Shown in pieces: positions 19,008 to 27,698 of a DNA stretch of 52,343 bases. The translations under genes and the position numbers were made by a program. Origin of the DNA: an uncultured Acetatifactor sp. (GTDB lineage Bacteria > Bacillota > Clostridia > Lachnospirales > Lachnospiraceae); the NCBI GenBank assembly GCA_934394815.1, contig CAKRRD010000016.1:1-52343 (forward strand), written 5' to 3'. The stretch's first letter is position 1. Every line of letters starts with the position of its first letter. The notes under the pieces were generated by a model. That model saw nothing but the letters and a program-made list of their open reading frames with translations. It searched no databases and was not told the DNA's origin.

Positions 19008-20369
19008 TTAACCGACACTGATTTCTTCCGTCGGATTCTTCACGATATTTTTATTCTTTTTCTGTGTACTGAACGCAATGACCAGAGAAATGGGACCGAC
19101 TCTTCCCAGATACATGGTCACGATAATGATAGCCTTGCCCCACAGATTCAGCGTGGGCGTCAGATTTCTCGTCAGTCCCACAGTGGCGGTAGCACTGACC
19201 GTCTCATAGACAATGTCGATGACATCCGCATTTGTCACTGCCGACAACAGGATCGTGGACAGAGCTGCAATGAGGAAAAACATACCCACAACCGCTACCG
19301 ACTTATTCACAGTCTGCTTCGGAATCGTTCTTCCGAAAAGTTCCGCGTCCTCCTTGCTGCCAATAGTGGCAAACATGGACACCAGCAATACCGCAACCGT
19401 AACGGTCTTAATACCACCTGCCGTTCCCACGGGAGATCCGCCGATCAGCATCAATAATACCGAAATGATGGCCGACGTATTGGTCAGATCCTGCTGGGGG
19501 ATTGTGGCAAAACCCGCGGTACGGGTGGTGACGGACTGGAACAGGGATGCCAGGATTCTCTGCCCCACCGTATAATTCTGCATGGTCAGCGGATTATGGT
19601 ATTCAAAAATATAAAAAACTCCAGCTCCCACCACAATGAGCAGTCCCGTCACCGTCAACGCGATCTTGCTGTGAAGCGTCAGCCGCCGGAAACACCTGAG
19701 TTTCTGGGTCCGGATGTTCTTCAATACCCGCAGTACATCCCACCAGACGATATAGCCCAGTCCTCCCAGTACGATCAACAGCATTGTCACCAGATTGACC
19801 ATGGGCTGGAATACATAACCACACAGGCTGTCCTCGGACATAATATCCATTCCTGCATTACAGAATGCGGAAACGGCATTGAAGATCGAGATCCAGATGC
19901 CCCGCGGGCCATATTCCGGTATAAATACCGTCATATACAGGAGTGCACCGGTTCCTTCCACCACCAACGTTCCTATGAGGACCTTCCGGAGGAATTTCAC
20001 GATTCCGGAAATATTATTCAGATTGAATGCATCCTGCAAAAGTCTCCTGTTGCCGATGCCCAGTCTTCTGTGCAGTCCCATCATGACACCGTACATTACG
20101 GTAATGATTCCCAAGCCCCCCAGTTGAATGAGGATCAGAATCACAATCTGTCCCCAGATGCTCCAGGTGGAATACGTCGGCACCGTTACAAGGCCGGTCA
20201 CACAGATGGATGTGGTAGCCGTAAATAAAGCGTCAATATAGGGAACCTCTTCCCCGGTGGCAGAGCTGATGGGCAAAGCCAGCAGAATGCTCCCCACCAG
20301 TATGGCACAAAAGAAACTCAACATGATCTTCTGTGTAGTGGAAAGCTGTATCCGTTTTTTTCTGTTCAT
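19008..20369 (-). CDS. ktrB: KtrB/TrkH-type potassium transporter
   Basis: A 453-residue membrane subunit of the Trk/Ktr/HKT superfamily, with four M1-P-M2 repeats. Selectivity-filter-like loops are seen as TATTSICVTGL, FCNAGMD, TTRTAGFATI and SATATVGLTR, which include the conserved glycines. The C-terminus has a basic region. It is the first gene of the ktrBA operon, with an extended -10 promoter at about 20450. It imports potassium, probably with sodium. Confidence 0.92.
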   Translation of the reverse strand: MNRKKRIQLSTTQKIMLSFFCAILVGSILLALPISSATGEEVPYIDALFTATTSICVTGLVTVPTYSTWSIWGQIVILILIQLGGLGIITVMYGVMMGLHRRLGIGNRRLLQDAFNLNNISGIVKFLRKVLIGTLVVEGTGALLYMTVFIPEYGPRGIWISIFNAVSAFCNAGMDIMSEDSLCGYVFQPMVNLVTMLLIVLGGLGYIVWWDVLRVLKNIRTQKLRCFRRLTLHSKIALTVTGLLIVVGAGVFYIFEYHNPLTMQNYTVGQRILASLFQSVTTRTAGFATIPQQDLTNTSAIISVLLMLIGGSPVGTAGGIKTVTVAVLLVSMFATIGSKEDAELFGRTIPKQTVNKSVAVVGMFFLIAALSTILLSAVTNADVIDIVYETVSATATVGLTRNLTPTLNLWGKAIIIVTMYLGRVGPISLVIAFSTQKKNKNIVKNPTEEISVG

Positions 20370-20449
20370 AAGAATATTCCTGTCTTTCTTACTGCCTGCA
20401 CCCCTGGTGTCGCAGGTGCAGAGCTGCAGATGAAATCCGCAATAGTATG

Positions 20450-20458
20450 ATTATAGCA
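20450..20458 (-). promoter_or_regulatory. ktrBA extended -10 promoter and leader hairpin
   Basis: TGCTATAAT on the minus strand is an extended -10 element about 80 bases before ktrB. The short leader contains a CTGCACC/GGTGCAG hairpin (about 20400-20423). It is too short for a ydaO-type c-di-AMP riboswitch. Confidence 0.5.
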
Positions 20459-20473
20459 CATCTTCCCGAAAAA

Positions 20474-20517
20474 AGCTCCTGTCCGGAACCTTTTCTTCTG
20501 TATCCGTAACAGGAGCT
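20474..20517 (-). terminator. Terminator after the two-component operon
   Basis: On the minus strand AGCTCCTGT (20509-20517) pairs with ACAGGAGCT (20474-20482) and is followed by six T residues. It separates the response regulator gene from the ktr promoter. Confidence 0.85.
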
Positions 20518-20565
20518 CTTGCTTATCCTATTTTCTTATAACAATATCTGTTATTTTCAATAGCT

Positions 20566-21258
20566 TTATACCTTGAAACGATAGCCGACACCCCAGATAG
20601 TCTCGATATACTGTGGCTTCGCGGTATCTTTTTCGATCTTCTCACGGATCTTCTTGATATGCACCGTGACGGTGGCAATATCACCGATGGAATCCATATC
20701 CCAGATCTCCCGGAACAGCTCTTCCTTGGTAAATACATGGTTCGGATGCTCCGCCAGGAAGGTCAGCAGGTCAAATTCCTTCGTGGTAAAGGTCTTCTCC
20801 ACACCATCGATATAGACACGTCTTGCAGTCTTGTCGATACGGATGCCCCGGATCTCCACGATGTCATTCTGCTGCTTCTGGTTCGTACCTACCAGTCTCT
20901 CATAACGTGCCATATGTGCCTTCACACGGGCTACCAGTTCACTGGGACTGAAGGGCTTGGTCATATAATCATCCGCACCCAGCCCTAATCCGCGGATCTT
21001 ATCTATATCATCCTTTTTTGCAGATACCATCAGGATCGGGATATTCTTCTCCTCACGGATCTTCTTGCACACTTCGAATCCGTCCATACCAGGCAGCATC
21101 AGATCCAGAATGATCAGATCATAATCTCCTGCCAGCGCGGTCTTAAGACCCTCATCCCCGGTATTGCAGATATCTACCTTGAAATCACTGAGCTCCAGAT
21201 AATCCTTTTCCAGATCGGCAATTGCTACTTCATCTTCAATAATTAAAATCTTGCTCAT
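20566..21258 (-). CDS. OmpR/PhoB-family response regulator
   Basis: A 230-residue two-component regulator. The receiver domain (1-120) has the acidic pocket IIEDE, the phosphoacceptor D52 in ILDLMLPGMDGFEV, and Lys in LMVSAKKDD. The winged-helix DNA-binding domain (about 135-230) ends HIKKIREKIEKD then IETIWGVGYRFKV. GGAGGATAAATA precedes the ATG. It is 72 bases downstream of its sensor kinase in the same operon. It is downstream of the kinase gene rather than upstream, which is less common in Firmicutes. Confidence 0.95.
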   Translation of the reverse strand: MSKILIIEDEVAIADLEKDYLELSDFKVDICNTGDEGLKTALAGDYDLIILDLMLPGMDGFEVCKKIREEKNIPILMVSAKKDDIDKIRGLGLGADDYMTKPFSPSELVARVKAHMARYERLVGTNQKQQNDIVEIRGIRIDKTARRVYIDGVEKTFTTKEFDLLTFLAEHPNHVFTKEELFREIWDMDSIGDIATVTVHIKKIREKIEKDTAKPQYIETIWGVGYRFKV

Positions 21259-21330
21259 TATTTATCCTCCATTTCCAGAATGTCCTTGTATTATCGGTTA
21301 TCATGCCAGTTCTGTTTCATTCCTTATTCA

Positions 21331-22818
21331 TTACTTGGTTCCACCCGGCTGCAGCTCGATATATTTTCTCAATACAAAATGCATACAGGTTCCTTCCCCT
21401 TCTTTGGCCGTCGCCCATACATAACCGCCATGATCCTCAACAATTTTTTTAACAATGGATAATCCGATGCCACTGCCACCCTGGGCCGAGTTCCGGGAAG
21501 CATCCGTGCGGTAGAACCGCTCGAAGATCTTCTGCAGATCCTTCTGTGCGATTCCCTTACCGTTGTCCTCAATCTCTACCCGGATGGAATCCACCTCGTC
21601 GAGAATACGGATATCAATATGCCCGTCAGGCTTGTCCATATATTTTACGCTGTTGCTGATGATATTATTGATGACTTTCTTCATCTGCTCCGGATCCGCG
21701 ATGACCACAGTATCGGGAGATACCAGATTCGAGTAGTTCAACTTGATACCCCGCTGCTCCAGATCCAGTCCGACCTCTTCCACACAGTCTCCAAAATAAT
21801 CCGCTACATTAATCCGGTGGAAATTGTACGGAATCCGGTTGTTATCGATTCCAGAATAAGTGGTCAGTTCATTGATCAGCCGGTCCATATCGATAGCCTT
21901 GTTGTAGATGGTCTTAATGTATTTGTCCATCTTCTCCGGCGTATCCGCCACACCGTCCATAATTCCTTCTACATAACCTTTGATGGCCGTAATGGGTGTC
22001 TTCAGGTCGTGGGAAATATTGCTGACCAGCTCTTTGTTCTGCTTCTCATGCTGGATGTTCTCTTCTGTAGACTCTTTCAGACGCAGACGCATGTCTTCGT
22101 AATTGCGGTAGAGATCGCCGATTTCCCCCTTGGCATCCGTCTCCAGCACATAATCAAAATTGCCTTCCTTGATCTTCCGCATCGCCACGTTCAGTTCATT
22201 AATGGGTTCAAATACACCCTTGTGGATCCACTGGGTCAGCATCAGGCTGGTGAAGATCAGGATTACAATAATGGCAACGAACATGTCGATCAACAGATGT
22301 CTGGAAATCAGGGAGTTGACCTTCGTGACAATAAATACGCTGCCCGGTGTTCCGTCCCGGAAGGTAAAATCAATTTGTTTTACATATTTTTCCAGTTCAT
22401 TATAAAAGTAACCGCTGTCATCCGACAGTTTATCGTCACCGTAAGCCGGCAGCTTTTCAAAGATCTTCTGTGCGGCATCCTCATTGCCCGCATAGTAAAG
22501 CTGGTCACCTTTTCTTACTATAATATAAGTAGACTTCCGGGATACCTCCGTATTCACATGCTCCAGGTATTCCTTATCCTCCAGCTTGCTGCTGTCTACC
22601 TGTGCCTGATCCAGCAGCACATAATAAACCTGATCCGTGGTGTTAGTGAATTCCTTGAAATTCTCCGACATCATGGAATAGTCAAGATCCGTCAGGCTGA
22701 GTCCCTGCGAGAAATTCATCAGGTAAATAGCGATCATCACAAATGCCATAATCGTCAACAACAGCGGAAGCAATATAATACTTATAAATGTTACCCGAAG
22801 TCTTGTCTTAAATTTCAT
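21331..22818 (-). CDS. Membrane sensor histidine kinase (HAMP, HisKA, HATPase)
   Basis: A 495-residue sensor. It has a first membrane helix at about 8-34, an extracellular domain of about 140 residues, a second helix at about 176-197, and a HAMP linker ending near 250. A HisKA box has the phospho-His near residue 270 in SNISHDLKTPITAIKGYVEG. The HATPase domain has the N box (NIISNSVKYMD), G1 (IEDNGKGIAQKD), F box (FERFYRTDASR) and G2 (GGSGIGLSIVKKIVEDHGG). It passes phosphate to the response regulator downstream. The signal is unknown; the extracellular domain has no motif that I recognise. A structured leader precedes it. Confidence 0.93.
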   Translation of the reverse strand: MKFKTRLRVTFISIILLPLLLTIMAFVMIAIYLMNFSQGLSLTDLDYSMMSENFKEFTNTTDQVYYVLLDQAQVDSSKLEDKEYLEHVNTEVSRKSTYIIVRKGDQLYYAGNEDAAQKIFEKLPAYGDDKLSDDSGYFYNELEKYVKQIDFTFRDGTPGSVFIVTKVNSLISRHLLIDMFVAIIVILIFTSLMLTQWIHKGVFEPINELNVAMRKIKEGNFDYVLETDAKGEIGDLYRNYEDMRLRLKESTEENIQHEKQNKELVSNISHDLKTPITAIKGYVEGIMDGVADTPEKMDKYIKTIYNKAIDMDRLINELTTYSGIDNNRIPYNFHRINVADYFGDCVEEVGLDLEQRGIKLNYSNLVSPDTVVIADPEQMKKVINNIISNSVKYMDKPDGHIDIRILDEVDSIRVEIEDNGKGIAQKDLQKIFERFYRTDASRNSAQGGSGIGLSIVKKIVEDHGGYVWATAKEGEGTCMHFVLRKYIELQPGGTK

Positions 22819-22828
22819 ATTATTCTTG

Positions 22829-22906
22829 CCTTTCAGCTTCCTGCAAACTTTCAGGCACTTTAGTGCCGTGTACTTCCGTACACTGTGCAGGCACAGATTT
22901 GCGTGT
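22829..22906 (-). ncRNA. Structured leader element, copy A (shared with 39478-39525)
   Basis: On the minus strand this leader of the sensor kinase gene starts ACACGCAAATCTGTGCC and ends GTTTGCAGG...TGAAAGG. GCAAA and TTTGC can close a multibranch structure. Inside are two perfect short hairpins with tetraloops: GTGTAC-GGAA-GTACAC and GGCAC-TAAA-GTGCC. The same end motifs occur at 39478-39525 with a shorter middle. I cannot assign it to a known riboswitch class; a dispersed repeat family is an alternative. Confidence 0.45.
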
Positions 22907-22920
22907 AATTCACTGCGCTC

Positions 22921-22929
22921 ATTATAGCA
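22921..22929 (-). promoter_or_regulatory. Sensor kinase extended -10 promoter
   Basis: TGCTATAAT on the minus strand about 100 bases before the kinase start, directly ahead of the structured leader. No good -35 is seen, as often with extended -10 promoters. Confidence 0.45.
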
Positions 22930-23006
22930 TAAAATACTATCTTCTGTGTATAAAGGAAGCAGGAATATCCTAAAAAAAATATAAACAAAACTTTTTTATT
23001 TTCCTG

Positions 23007-23066
23007 TTGACATTATTCTCAAATCATGTATAATGAGCTTATAGATAAATAGTAATCATTACTATT
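23007..23066 (+). promoter_or_regulatory. perR promoter with Fur/PerR-type box
   Basis: TTGACA (23007-23012) and TATAAT (23029-23034) have a 16-base spacer. At 23048-23066 the perfect 9-1-9 palindrome AATAGTAAT-C-ATTACTATT has the 7-1-7 layout of a Fur/PerR box and lies just after the expected transcription start. This predicts autorepression of perR and control of the downstream rubrerythrin. Confidence 0.85.
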
Positions 23067-23085
23067 ATCGAGAAAGAAGGTACAC

Positions 23086-23490
23086 ATGGCACTGAAAAGA
23101 AGCAGACAACGGGAAATGATCAAAACCTTCCTTATGGGACGCAAGGATCATCCTACCGCCGATGTGATTTATTCTAATCTGAAGCAGCAGGATCCGAACC
23201 TAAGTCTCGGTACTGTCTACCGTAATCTGACACTTTTGTCGGACATGGGTGAGATCTTACGTCTCCGGGTCGGCGACGGTGTAGATCATTTCGATGCAGA
23301 TACTTCCGAACATTATCATTTCGTATGTACCGAATGCGGCAGCGTCATTGATCTGGATATGGATAGTATTGCTTCCATCATGGAGACGGCCGGAGAACGG
23401 TTCGACGGCAAAATCCGGGGACACGTCACTTATTTTTACGGCATCTGTCCCGCCTGTACAAAGGTTGCTGCGGAATCCACGCTTTCTTAA
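23086..23490 (+). CDS. perR: PerR peroxide-sensing repressor (Fur family)
   Basis: A 134-residue Fur-family protein. Its ligands H22, D70, H76, H78 and D89 align one-to-one with the H37, D85, H91, H93 and D104 regulatory-metal site of B. subtilis PerR, with a constant offset of 15. The Asp at 70 is the PerR hallmark. CTEC (81-84) and CPAC (121-124) form the structural zinc site. The N-terminus is short, as in clostridial PerR. Oxidation of the site His by peroxide releases the repressor from DNA. The rubrerythrin gene follows in the same direction, which is the usual clostridial PerR target. Confidence 0.92.
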   Translation: MALKRSRQREMIKTFLMGRKDHPTADVIYSNLKQQDPNLSLGTVYRNLTLLSDMGEILRLRVGDGVDHFDADTSEHYHFVCTECGSVIDLDMDSIASIMETAGERFDGKIRGHVTYFYGICPACTKVAAESTLS

Positions 23491-23597
23491 TGAAGGTAAG
23501 CGCAGATTTCGTTCCAAAAATAACATTTGTGCCGCTACGGCACACGCAAAAAGAGAAAACAAACAAAACATTTTATCAGAGAAAAGGAGAAAAAATT

Positions 23598-24140
23598 ATG
23601 GCAAAGTATGTATGTCAGGTATGTGGTTATGTTTATGAAGGTGATGCGGCTCCCGCAGAGTGCCCCATCTGTCACGCTCCCGCTTCCAAGTTCACCCTGC
23701 AGGCAGGCGAAAAGACCTGGGCTGCTGAGCATGTAGTAGGTGTTGCACAGGGTGCTCCCGAAGATATCATCGCAGATCTGCGTGCAAACTTCGAGGGCGA
23801 GTGCTCTGAGGTTGGTATGTATCTGGCAATGGCAAGAGTTGCTCACAGAGAAGGCTATCCCGAGATCGGCCTGTACTGGGAGAAGGCTGCTTACGAAGAA
23901 GCTGAACACGCTGCAAAGTTCGCAGAGCTGTTAGGTGAAGTTGTTACCGATTCCACCAAGAAGAATCTGGAAATGAGAGTCGATGCCGAGAACGGCGCTA
24001 CCGCAGGTAAATTCGATCTGGCTAAGAGAGCCAAAGCTCTGAATCTGGATGCTATCCATGATACCGTTCATGAGATGGCTCGTGATGAGGCTAGACATGG
24101 TAAGGCATTCGAGGGTCTGTTAAAGAGATACTTTGGCTAA
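23598..24140 (+). CDS. rbr: Reverse rubrerythrin (rubredoxin domain first)
   Basis: A 180-residue peroxidase that reduces hydrogen peroxide (and oxygen in relatives) with electrons from NADH-linked rubredoxin partners. The N-terminal rubredoxin iron site is [10 protein letters not shown] and [11 protein letters not shown] (residues about 5-35). A ferritin-like di-iron domain follows, with [38 protein letters not shown] and [20 protein letters not shown] as carboxylate/His ligand helices. This domain order, rubredoxin before the four-helix bundle, defines the reverse rubrerythrins of clostridia. The ATG at 23598 follows AAAAGGAG. Codon use is strongly biased, which suggests high expression. 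Confidence 0.93.
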   Translation: MAKYVCQVCGYVYEGDAAPAECPICHAPASKFTLQAGEKTWAAEHVVGVAQGAPEDIIADLRANFEGECSEVGMYLAMARVAHREGYPEIGLYWEKAAYEEAEHAAKFAELLGEVVTDSTKKNLEMRVDAENGATAGKFDLAKRAKALNLDAIHDTVHEMARDEARHGKAFEGLLKRYFG

Positions 24141-24160
24141 GCTACAAGCCATGCAAGGAT

Positions 24161-24213
24161 AAAATAGAGAACAGCTGGAGGGCATTTATGCACTTCCAGC
24201 TGTTTTCTATTTT
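24161..24213 (+). terminator. Terminator after rubrerythrin
   Basis: A 19-bp stem (24161-24179 with 24195-24213, one G-T pair) built around AACAGCTGGA/TCCAGCTGTT, followed by a T-rich tract. Confidence 0.88.
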
Positions 24214-24259
24214 AGACTTATACGGCCCATGGTTGCGTGTCAGCAGCCGGCAAACCGTG

Positions 24260-24664
24260 TTAATATCCATGGTCTACATGTTGCCATTTTCCACCATTTG
24301 TTTTTACTAATATCCACATCCAATCGGAATATGTAAAATTTTTATTCAGTGAGCCATCTGTGCAAGTGTCATCCACATCGAATGTTGACAATAAAACAAT
24401 CACTTCATCTGCATTATTCCGATTTGCCCAGTCCTGATAGTCCGCGGATATTTCATCACCTGCGTAATATATTTCTTGCAGAGTACAGCCCTGCCACTCC
24501 CTTTCAAATTCGTCCTTAATGACATCAATAGCTGCCGATACCTCTTTTGGGGAATATCTCTCTGAACTCACTTTCGGTGTTTTAACTTTCATATTGTTCT
24601 TACCGCAGGCAGTCAAACAGAATGCAAACAAAATACAGATGAACGTACATACAGCCCTCTTCAT
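24260..24664 (-). CDS. Small secreted lipoprotein, unknown
   Basis: A 134-residue protein with a lipoprotein signal peptide. MKRAVCTFICILFAFCLTAC gives basic, hydrophobic and LTAC lipobox parts, so the mature protein starts at Cys20, lipid-anchored outside the membrane. The mature part is acidic and ends MWILVKTNGGKWQHVDHGY, which resembles the end of the DUF4829-like NTF2-fold lipoproteins. The ATG at 24662-24664 follows GGGAGGTGA. Function unknown; it has no obvious partner. Confidence 0.7.
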   Translation of the reverse strand: MKRAVCTFICILFAFCLTACGKNNMKVKTPKVSSERYSPKEVSAAIDVIKDEFEREWQGCTLQEIYYAGDEISADYQDWANRNNADEVIVLLSTFDVDDTCTDGSLNKNFTYSDWMWILVKTNGGKWQHVDHGY

Positions 24665-24743
24665 CACAATCACCTCCCAAACTCCTGATTTTCCCCAATA
24701 ACTGTCTTATATTTCGCAACCTTATAAGTTCTATTTTTATTTT

Positions 24744-25709
24744 CTATCTGGGAAATTCTTTTTCTGCAAGCAATGCCTCTACTTCTTTTATTGTTTTATC
24801 CGTAGCAGATGCAATCTGCTCCACCGAAAGACCATTTTTATACATTTTTGTAATAAGTTCCGCTTCACATTCTGCATAACCCTCTCTGCGTCCGATTGCT
24901 ATGCCATCTTCCCTAACTCCCTGACTCAAATTACACATGGTGCTCACATCCCTTCTGAAATTCTCTTCTAACGGAATATCATATTCCTTTCCAATAATAT
25001 GCAGTTTCTCGTCCACTGTAAGCTCTCTGGACAGCAATGCTCCCAGCAGGCGATGCAGCTCGTAGGTCTCATCATGCTCCGGCAGGTCCTTTGCAAGACC
25101 TATCATAATGATATTCAACAGATCCAGATTACCCTTCCATTCATAAGAACCGATCAGGTCTTCTTTGGTCAGATGAATATGGCTAATGGTGTTTTCCTCC
25201 ATATTCATGCAGATCCAGATGGAATAAACACATTTGATGTCATCGTAGCTCGAATTCTCGAAATCACGTTCCTTCTGGGAAGAAACCAGTCTGCTCACAT
25301 AAAAAACTGCCCGGTTCAGGATCTCATATTCGCCGGGTTCATCCTTTTGTGCTTCCACATTAATGATGATCTGCGAAAGGCCATCCTTCATCCGCACATA
25401 AAATACGATATCGAAACGCGCCAGTCCTTCGTTCACTTCCTGATTCTCCGTGTTAAAACCAACAATCCGCTTTCCATTCTGAAAATGAACTGCGTTTGTC
25501 AGTCCCGGCTCCACCGGTACAGCGCTGATGTAAGGGATTCCCTCTATAAGAGCTGCGACCTCCAGTGGATCCATTCCCTTAAACTCTTTCACAGTTTTTA
25601 TCAGTATCCGCGCAAGAATAATCTTATTTGCTATCAGGCGTTTCGCACTGTTATCGTATTGTGCATCTATGTCTGTTGCCATTACTGCATTTTTTAATTC
25701 TGTATTCAA
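24744..25709 (-). CDS. Rpn-family PD-(D/E)XK nuclease / putative transposase
   Basis: A 321-residue protein of the Rpn (recombination-promoting nuclease) family. The nuclease core is visible as ARFDIVFYVRMKDG and IIINVEAQKDEPGEYEILNR, with the D...E-x-Q catalytic pattern, followed by YVSRLVSSQKERDF. The C-terminal part (AIGRREGYAECEAELITKMY and later EQIASATDKTIKEVEALL) is the usual helical tail. I start it at TTG 25707-25709 because AGGAGG is six bases upstream; a longer frame runs into a region without a site. Such genes are multicopy and mobile-like in gut Firmicutes and are often mislabelled transposase. Confidence 0.8.
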   Translation of the reverse strand: MNTELKNAVMATDIDAQYDNSAKRLIANKIILARILIKTVKEFKGMDPLEVAALIEGIPYISAVPVEPGLTNAVHFQNGKRIVGFNTENQEVNEGLARFDIVFYVRMKDGLSQIIINVEAQKDEPGEYEILNRAVFYVSRLVSSQKERDFENSSYDDIKCVYSIWICMNMEENTISHIHLTKEDLIGSYEWKGNLDLLNIIMIGLAKDLPEHDETYELHRLLGALLSRELTVDEKLHIIGKEYDIPLEENFRRDVSTMCNLSQGVREDGIAIGRREGYAECEAELITKMYKNGLSVEQIASATDKTIKEVEALLAEKEFPR

Positions 25710-26065
25710 TGGTTTCCTCCTTTTGTGACAGATAATCATAGATATCACCGGAAATAAAAGGATTTCGCCATATCTACATTATAACTTACCTGTTTTTCTG
25801 ATACAACTGGTTTTCTGTGTGGGTTTTGCCTCTCTGCTCTTCCTGAAGAGGCAGGCGGACTTTCTTAACAAAAGTCTCAGACATCAGCTTCTGCTGACAA
25901 AGAAATTTTCATAAATGACATGCACTTATGGATTTAGTATATCTTATAATTCTTAACGACGCAATAAATATATTTTCTTAAATAAAAGTTGTCTTTCGAT
26001 TGAAATATGGTAATATTCCACTTAAAAGACAACTTTGTAAACTCGTTTATACAAGCATTTCATTT
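25710..26065. other. Intergenic region without a gene
   Basis: No coding frame is supported here. It contains a small hairpin GCCTCT/AGAGGC at about 25828-25853 and AT-rich sequence; the terminator at 25985-26036 is listed separately. Confidence 0.6.
25985..26036 (-). terminator. Terminator after the XRE regulator
   Basis: AAAGTTGTCTTT (25985-25996) pairs with AAAGACAACTTT (26025-26036), 12 perfect bp. An inner AATAT/ATATT stem extends it. On the minus strand it is followed by TTTTATTT. Confidence 0.7.
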
Positions 26066-26530
26066 TTAATCAAACATTTTCCTATAAATATCGTATGCCG
26101 AAGCGCACTCTTCTGTCAGCAATCCCGTTTCTTCCACAAGATATGCTACGGCTTCCTGCTTATCCTGAAATCTCTGCAATAGCAAACTTACTTGCGATAT
26201 TCTACTTAAGCAATTATGAAACTCGTCAAAGCTTATCTCTTTGGAAGAAGTATCATACAATCTATGCTCCAGCAACGTAAGAAGATTTTTGTCCGCTATT
26301 GTTTTATAATTATCATCACAAATAAACTCACCAGCAAATAATTCGTTGACGGAAATTTGCAGGACATCGCAAAGTGACCGATATAAGCCTGCATCCGGCA
26401 GGCAGACTCCGTTTTCCCAGTTGGACACGGAGCGATCCGTCACACCCAGTTTTTCCGCCAGCTCCCGTTGCGTCAGTTTTTTTCTTTTTCTGCACTCGGC
26501 AATGAATGCTCCGATTTTCTTCTGATCCAT
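26066..26530 (-). CDS. XRE-family transcriptional regulator
   Basis: A 154-residue protein with an N-terminal Cro/CI HTH (residues 5-60: RKRKKLTQRELAEKLGVTD then RSVSNWENGVCLPDAGLYRS) and NELFAGE at the domain end, as in the clostridial XRE regulators. The C-terminal 85 residues are helical and unassigned. The start at 26530 follows AGGGGGTGA. It stands alone between a terminator and the broken ATC hydrolase gene; targets unknown. Confidence 0.85.
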   Translation of the reverse strand: MDQKKIGAFIAECRKRKKLTQRELAEKLGVTDRSVSNWENGVCLPDAGLYRSLCDVLQISVNELFAGEFICDDNYKTIADKNLLTLLEHRLYDTSSKEISFDEFHNCLSRISQVSLLLQRFQDKQEAVAYLVEETGLLTEECASAYDIYRKMFD

Positions 26531-26605
26531 ATATATCACCCCCTGATCCGGATTATATACTATAAAAGTTGATAAAAACACGAAACAAAGCTTGAGTAAA
26601 AGACC

Positions 26606-27309
26606 TTATTTCTCGATCTTCCGGCTTATCAAAAATCCGGCCTCATCTTTTACGATTTCATATCCTTTCGACATAGGACTCTCAGACCCGACCACACAGT
26701 AGTCGCATTTGTCGGAATTGCCGCAGGTATCGCAACGGATCAAAGTTCCATGAATCTGACTGATCCCCCAATAGTCTGAATTGCAGAAAAGCGGAAGTAC
26801 CTGCATCAGATTATGCTTTTTCGCAAATTCCGCATTGGGGCATTGTGTAAAATGATGTCTGGTGGCATGGTTCTCCTTATCGTATGGCTCTGATACATTG
26901 CAGAAACTTGCCGGATATTGTGCGTATTGTTTTTGGTCTTTTTCCCCATATTCTGGAACACCTTTTTGATCAGCCACATGTCAAAGCTTCGGTTCAGATT
27001 AAAAACCTTCCCCAATTTTACAAATTGTGACATAAACAGATTTGTGACAAATTCCTGTAGTCCTTCTACCGGTGGATGGTCCGGAAGCAGCGGGTACATG
27101 GAGAAAAAAACGATGCTGCCGTAGATTGCGATTGCATGACTGGCCTTTTTTCCACCATAGTCAGGAAGTTCTTCCAGATATTGATTATACTGCTGACCGG
27201 TTGCCTCTCAGAGTTTCGCGCCTTCCTCTTCTCCATATCGATCTTTCAGCCACTTTTCTACTTCTGCACAAAATTCTGGTATATCACTTAATTTCACATG
27301 TTCTGCCAT
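26606..27309 (-). pseudogene. L-2-amino-thiazoline-4-carboxylic acid hydrolase, broken
   Basis: Two frames together encode an ATC-hydrolase-family protein (PF14196 type), ending HHFTQCPNAEFAKKHNLMQV, LPLFCNSDYWGISQIHG and GNSDKCDYCVV. The start MAEHVKLSDIPEFC at 27309 has AGGAGG upstream. Codon 34 is a TGA (27208-27210) after EEGAKL. A frameshift follows near 26900-26935, close to an A-run, where the reading moves from NMGKKTKNN to YPASFCNVSEPYDKEN. Both changes make this a pseudogene. An intact family member lies at 27699-28313, so this may be a decayed paralogue or a recent duplication. Confidence 0.75.
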
Positions 27310-27485
27310 AATTTTTCCTCCTGCTGATCCCGGATTTGAACATTTCCTTGTTACTATATATTAGCCAAATATAATTTGTCCGGAATGGATTTGTCTCTGC
27401 ATAATTATATAAATCTGATGCTTGCTGATATGCCCACCTTCTTTGTTTGGGTCTCCCCTTTCTCTGGCTGCAATATAATAAGTTA

Positions 27486-27670
27486 TCAGTCTAAGATCTC
27501 GTAGCCTTCAGATTTCAGAATCTCCAATCCCCGCTGATACTTGTAGCGCATACAAGAGACTTTTCCGCATCCGTTTTACCAATAAAACAATACTGTGATT
27601 CGAAATTTACGAGTGAATAATCTTCTACCTGACAGACTGAGAAATCTTGATGAATCTTTCTTAACTTCAT
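27486..27670 (-). pseudogene. ACT-domain protein with internal deletion
   Basis: The start MKLRKIHQDFSVCQVEDYSL and YCFIGKTDAEKSLVCA matches the N-terminus of the small stand-alone ACT proteins. The expected middle (about 65-70 residues) is missing. In another frame the DNA continues YKYQRGLEILKSEGYEILD and a TGA, which is their usual C-terminus. The joint is near 27550. The ribosome site GGAGGTGATATT before the ATG is intact. Complete members are about 130 residues. Confidence 0.65.
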
Positions 27671-27698
27671 AATATCACCTCCACAATTTTCCACTCCG

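Noticed and set aside
20370..20460. c-di-AMP (ydaO) riboswitch ahead of ktrB
   Set aside because: The leader is only about 80 bases and holds one simple hairpin.
21619..22863. Long open frame (414 codons) antisense to the sensor kinase
   Set aside because: It mirrors the kinase gene and its composition is not protein-like.
22829..22906. c-di-GMP (GEMM) riboswitch
   Set aside because: CACGCAAA is shared with that class, but the rest of the conserved core is absent.
27208..27210. TGA read as selenocysteine in the ATC hydrolase gene
   Set aside because: No SECIS-like hairpin follows, and the same gene has a frameshift, so decay is simpler.
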